Source of the DNA: Sarcophilus harrisii
Taxonomy: Eukaryota > Chordata > Mammalia > Dasyuromorphia > Dasyuridae
Assembly (NCBI RefSeq): GCF_902635505.1
Contig: NC_045429.1
Location: 425,905,669 to 425,969,668, forward strand
Direction: 5' to 3'
DNA: 64,000 bases
Notes under the pieces: generated by a model
Seen by the model: only the letters and a program-made list of their open reading frames with translations
Databases searched by the model: none
Told to the model about the DNA's origin: nothing
In this document: positions 59,840 to 64,000 of the stretch, piece by piece
How the letters are laid out: the number at the start of each line of letters is the position of its first letter
Position numbering within the stretch: position 1 is the first letter of the stretch
Translations under genes and position numbers: made by a program

Positions 59840-60640
59840 GCTGGTTAGCTGTGAATTGGTTCAGCTATTTTGGAAAATTAAAAATTGTGCAAGAGAAGTT
59901 ATAAATTGTTCATTCAATTCAATAAAACAATTCAAACATCAATCAAGTGACAATATAAGCAAGGCAATAGCAAATACAACCAAAACCCTTGTCCTAAAAG
60001 GGCTTACATTTTACTGGCCAGTAATTGATTGGGTTTATTTATGCTTCAAGAGTTTACTGAAAATAAGGAAAACCCTATCTCAAGAAAATTTATAGTAACA
60101 CTAATTATAGTTGTAGAAGAAATCAAGCTATCCTCAATCATATGAAAAAATGCTCTTAAATCATTACAGTATTTCAGTCTAGAGAAATACAACTTTGAAG
60201 TATCACTTCACACCAATCAGATTGGCTAATACGACAGAAAAGGAAAATGATATATGGTGGAAGGGATGGGGGACAATTGAAACACTAATGGACAATTTCT
60301 TTTTCTGAAAACTGCAAAGAAATAGAGGAAGATTTATATGTAATGTTGCAGAGTAAGCAAAGCAAATCCAAAAGAATATACCTAATTATGGCAATCACAT
60401 GATGTCCACTTCTTTAAAAGTGAACAAGTATTAGATTCCAACATTGATCACAATCATGGTTGCAATAGTTCACTTACCTGGAGGAATTATATACTTTATG
60501 AGAATTGTAAATACTTTGAAGTTTTATGTGATAACAAAACAAAACTTAACAAAAAAGGAATAAGCAGAAGGAAAAAATTGTTCAAGTTAAAGACTTTGGG
60601 GAAAAAAATTGGCTATATTTTGGAAAGTAACTTCTGATAT
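59840..60640 (+). mobile_element. Old L1 fragment with an L2 scrap
   Basis: 'ccaatcagattggctaatac', 'atatggtggaagggatgggg' and 'caatcatatgaaaaaatgct' follow L1 ORF2 and UTR. An L2 3' end in reverse lies at about 59930-60020 ('gggcttacattttactgg'). Strongly decayed. Confidence 0.6.
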
Positions 60641-61329
60641 AAATTAAGACGAATAGTAGTATTATTAAAACTAATAGGATTGTTGATGTTTCTGCTGAAA
60701 TGAATTTAATTAGCTGGAAAGGCTTAAATGCCAGGCAAGCCTATTTAAATGAACCACAGTAACATCATAGGAATTAGTGGTTAGCTTTTACTTATGTTAC
60801 TTGCATAGACACACATAAAATGAGTATTTTATTTACTGTGAAGTTATAATGGCAGAGGGTCCAGGGAGGAAAGAAAATGGAAAACATTGGAGTGGAAGGG
60901 GGCAGAAGCTCCTAGTTTGTAAACTAGTTGGCAATGATATCTGTACCTGCTCTAAATATATTCCAAAGCATTTCAACAGAAGCCACTTGTGCTCTGTCTT
61001 TTATCTACACATAACTTAGTAAGAATCCAATCAAGAATTTTCCTTTGTTTTTGTCTTTGAACAAAGCAAGAACTTAATAAATACTGCATTAAATCTGAAA
61101 GAATTTGCTTATTTTTAGATTTGGGAAAAAGCTTTCTCATTTCAACCCTAATTCATCTTCTCCTGCTCTCCAATCCTACCCTAGAGAGGACACAGATACT
61201 GTTTATGAAGATAAGTCTAAGAGTTTGGAGCAAAGGACAAAACAGGGACAGATTAGAGATTTATCTTTATAACTAGAAGTGGGGATGGGGAGTAGGACGG
61301 GAATCCTAAAATATTATCTGGCACATCAG
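60641..61329. other. Intergenic DNA, no gene seen
   Basis: AT-rich. No exon or repeat recognised with confidence. Confidence 0.4.
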
Positions 61330-61700
61330 CTTTAAAAAACTCCTTAGCCTGGAAGGCCTTCCAATCTGGCGCCCACACCTACATCTACAGTTTTATTTCA
61401 TTCTGTTCTCCTGTACAAACACTTTGTTCTAGCCAAATTGAACTACTGGCTATTTTTAAATTGTCCTGCCTCCTTCTGTCTGCCTCTCAGGAACTTTTGT
61501 TTTCCTTCAAGGCTCAGGTGTCACTGCCCCCATGAAGCTGTACCTGATGCCATTGTCTGTTCTTAATTTTACTTATATTATAGTTATTTGTATAGATGTA
61601 TACTTCATCCCCCCACTCCTAATAAGAGTGTAAGCTTCTTGAGGGCAGGCCATTTCCTTTTTGTAATTCTAGCACCTAGCACAGTACCTTCTGAATTCTT
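61330..61700 (+). mobile_element. L2 LINE 3' end
   Basis: 'ccttccaatctggcgcccac', 'ccccatgaagctgtacctga', 'taagcttcttgagggcaggc' and 'tagcacctagcacagtacct' follow the L2 3' end. Confidence 0.8.
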
Positions 61701-62593
61701 TGCTCATTTTCAAATATAAGAGGAAAAAAATCAAATTATACTGAAGTGTGAAGTATAAGAGAAATTAACCTTTGTTTTGTTTTTTAACTAGCTGTAAGAA
61801 AGCTCTTAAAGGAGGCTTTTAGACTTTCAGCTAACTCTCCAAAGTGAGCATATTACCAGAAAAATGGCTAACAAAGTATTTGAGGTGGGTTAAGACAACT
61901 AATAAAAAAAAAATACAATTTATTGTTTATACGTAGGATATAGAAAATTCTGAAAGGCACTTGATTTACTCAATTTGAACTTCCCTTTTATATATACAAA
62001 GTGTACTTTTTTCCCTAGGAAATGAAATATTTACTTTCAGAAGTGATGTGTGGTGGGGGGGCAAGGGAAAATGGGAGGGATGGCCATTAAAAGGTGATAC
62101 TGCCTACAAAGGGGAAGAACAAATTATACATTCATTAATTTAAAACACATGTATATAATTGTTAAAAGATAATTTCTTTAAGTGTAAGACTAGGAATTTA
62201 CAATGATCTAAAATTCAAATATCAGTGAAATATAAGCATTATCAATCAATCACTTATAGATGGGATGACCCCAAGAGAAAAGGAGTCTGTTCAAACAAAT
62301 GACTAAAATACAGATGACCACATATACCCAGGACCCTAATAAAATTTCTAATTGTTATGTTCTACTACTACAGGCTAAGGGATTAGTTAAAAGGAATAAA
62401 CTAGTTACATTAATATTATCAGCTTTCCAAGTGTTTTCAAAAGTTCTGCTATGTTTAAGATTTAGCTTTCTAACAAATAAAATAAGGTTAATTCCAGCAG
62501 ACAATAATTAGTATGAGAATAATTCTACTAGTTTCCATACTATTGGTATTTATTATTACTATATTCTTCTTTTGATCTTTTTGTAAAATGATA
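61701..62593. other. Unassigned AT-rich DNA
   Basis: No gene or repeat recognised. Confidence 0.4.
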
Positions 62594-62851
62594 TTACAAA
62601 GAAAGATTCCTCTGGTGAAGGTCCACGTTTTCTGGCGTTTGGATTTTAGCCAAAACGCGTATAAGCACTAAGCATATATACATATTACAATTGTAAAATT
62701 TTGTATACCTCAGATTTCCCACATATAACAAAGCAGCACTTACTAAAATGCCTGTTGCTAACCCTGGGGTCTTGAAGGCTTTGGCCAATAGAACATAGCT
62801 CTGAATGACAAATGCGGCCAAAGTGGAAAAGCTTTGGATACTTGTCTTCAA
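62594..62851 (-). other. Unrecognised 85-codon frame with two hydrophobic segments
   Basis: The minus-strand frame begins MKTSIQSFSTLAAFVIQSYV. It has two hydrophobic stretches (about residues 10-25 and 32-45, the latter GLATGILVSAALLYVGN) and then a less ordered tail. I do not recognise a family. It could be an exon of an unannotated membrane microprotein, a decayed retrocopy or chance. No splice sites or tail confirm any of these. Confidence 0.2.
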
Positions 62852-63105
62852 GACTCTCTGTTAGGACTTAATGATTTCAGTCATAGCAGCTAAGACGTCA
62901 GAAAGGTTGGTTAAGGGAGTACCCATACTGATGAGATCCTGGAGCCCTAAACTGCTAGATTGCTTAATGAAACAACACACCTTGATAAACTGGAGCGAGG
63001 AGGAAGGGCAAGTCATTTGTGGACTTGCTCACAAAGGACTCACCTTTAGACAGAGCTCTAGTTGCTATAAAATTATACTCAGACACAAGTGCCAAGAATA
63101 CAAAC

Positions 63106-63111
63106 TTTATT
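63106..63111 (-). terminator. Minus-strand polyadenylation signal, possibly GOLPH3L 3' end
   Basis: On the minus strand AATAAA is followed within 30 nt by a G/T-rich stretch (gtttgtattcttggcacttg). GOLPH3L lies upstream of ENSA on the same strand in human, so its 3' end is expected in this direction. No GOLPH3L codons are visible up to 64000, so the link is inference. Confidence 0.35.
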
Positions 63112-64000
63112 GAAACAAAGGCGATGGCCATATGCAGGTAAAAGGAAGCTGAATGGCAGTATACACAATGCAGATTTATTTCTACCTGGCCTCTCCCTGT
63201 CTTCTTGAGAGAGAAATACAAAAAATAATGACCAACCAAGGACTGAAAATAACCAAACTCATGATGGCCTCTAGCACCATTTAAACTGATGCTTTCCATA
63301 GGACAATCTGGTTTTCATGCAAACAAACAGTACAAATTGCAAGAAAAGCAAAACCAAGTGCTTACTATGAGGGGCTTGGTGTCTGTTTCGAGAAAAGCAA
63401 ATCTGGAATTCAGCCGAGTTTCATAATTATTACTGACAATTTGTTTCTAGCCATCAAAAGGTCATTAAAGGAAAAACTAAGACATGTTAATTTGATACTA
63501 TCTGTGGTTCTGTGTCCAGGTTATGGAGAAGGAGGGGGGTTATGCTGATACATTCAATTACTTTTGAACATGCATGATAACTCACCGGAGAGGTCCATTC
63601 CAGAACTACCAGGAGGCCTGGCCATTGACAGACTACATTTTAGTCAAGAGTCACGAGGCAGTGATAATTTTGGGGGAGGGAGAAGAGGGAGGTACAGGGG
63701 TGGGTAAATTTCTAATATTAGCTAAACTCATTCCTGGAACCTGTCCTTCCAATACCAAGTTTCCTTCCCTAAGATACAGAAGCCCCAAGAGGAGCCCTCA
63801 ATAAAGGGCTTTTTCCTGTCTGTTCTACAGAGTTGAGAGCAGGAGACCTTTCTGTTATAAATTAAAGATGAGTGTTCTGGTGGGGTGTGGCCATAGCAAA
63901 GCTACCTTATAACCCTAACAATAAACAGGGAATCACAACCTCTGGTCAGGAAGCTTGATGGAATAAATAAAGACCTAGATCACTTTGAACTCAGGAGGCC
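63112..64000. other. Non-repeat DNA, possible distal 3' UTR on the minus strand
   Basis: No L1, L2 or SINE recognised. It might be the distal UTR of the gene using the signal at 63106. Plus-strand AATAAA hexamers also occur near 63801, 63920 and 63964, so the strand of any transcript is uncertain. Confidence 0.3.

Noticed and set aside
60000-64000. GOLPH3L coding exons
   Set aside because: No frame matches GOLPH3L. At most the distal 3' UTR is present.

Overview
This window is mammalian nuclear DNA, almost certainly from an Australian marsupial and possibly a dasyurid. The call rests on many copies of one marsupial-type L1 3' end, tRNA-derived SINEs of the MAR1/WSINE kind, long L2 and L3/CR1 relics, and a host gene with vertebrate splice structure. 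The species assignment is inference. There are no bacterial genes, CRISPR arrays or operons.

Only one protein gene can be read with confidence: ENSA (alpha-endosulfine), on the minus strand. Exon 1 is 35483-35539, exon 2 is 31963-32088, and terminal coding exon 3 ends at the stop at 30504. The predicted protein is 117 residues, with the Greatwall site (Ser67 in FDSGDY) and the PKA site (Ser109) intact. Its promoter is a CpG island carrying six CCAAT boxes in one orientation, a perfect CRE and a YY1 motif. A long 3' UTR probably runs to about 27.13 kb. In human the neighbours are MCL1 (downstream) and GOLPH3L (upstream, same strand). I see no coding exon of either here. A good minus-strand polyadenylation signal at 63106-63111 is where the GOLPH3L 3' end would be expected, but that is conjecture.

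Layout: 1-4.1 kb, two tail-to-tail L1s, one split by a solo LTR. 4.1-14.8 kb, SINEs and old L1. 14.8-15.8 kb, a non-repeat candidate regulatory block with a near-perfect CTCF motif. 16.1-26.2 kb, L2-rich DNA with a 192-bp hAT element, LTR pieces and repeat arm A. 27.1-36 kb, ENSA. 37-39.6 kb, SINE, L2 and inverted repeat arm B. 40.4-48.7 kb, an ancient minus-strand L1 opened by several nested insertions. 49.1-50.8 kb, a younger L1. 51.6-55.9 kb, an unusually long L3/CR1 relic cut by two L1s and two SINEs. 56.9 kb, a second CTCF-like motif, convergent with the first. 57.4-60.6 kb, more L1. 61-64 kb, L2 and mostly unassigned sequence.

The most interesting structure is an inverted low-copy repeat (19888-about 21215 and about 38225-39624) enclosing ENSA. 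Both arms carry the same hAT insertion in the same L2 copy. They are nearly identical over about 0.9 kb, with abrupt drops in identity on both sides, as expected of gene conversion between arms. All identities were judged by eye.
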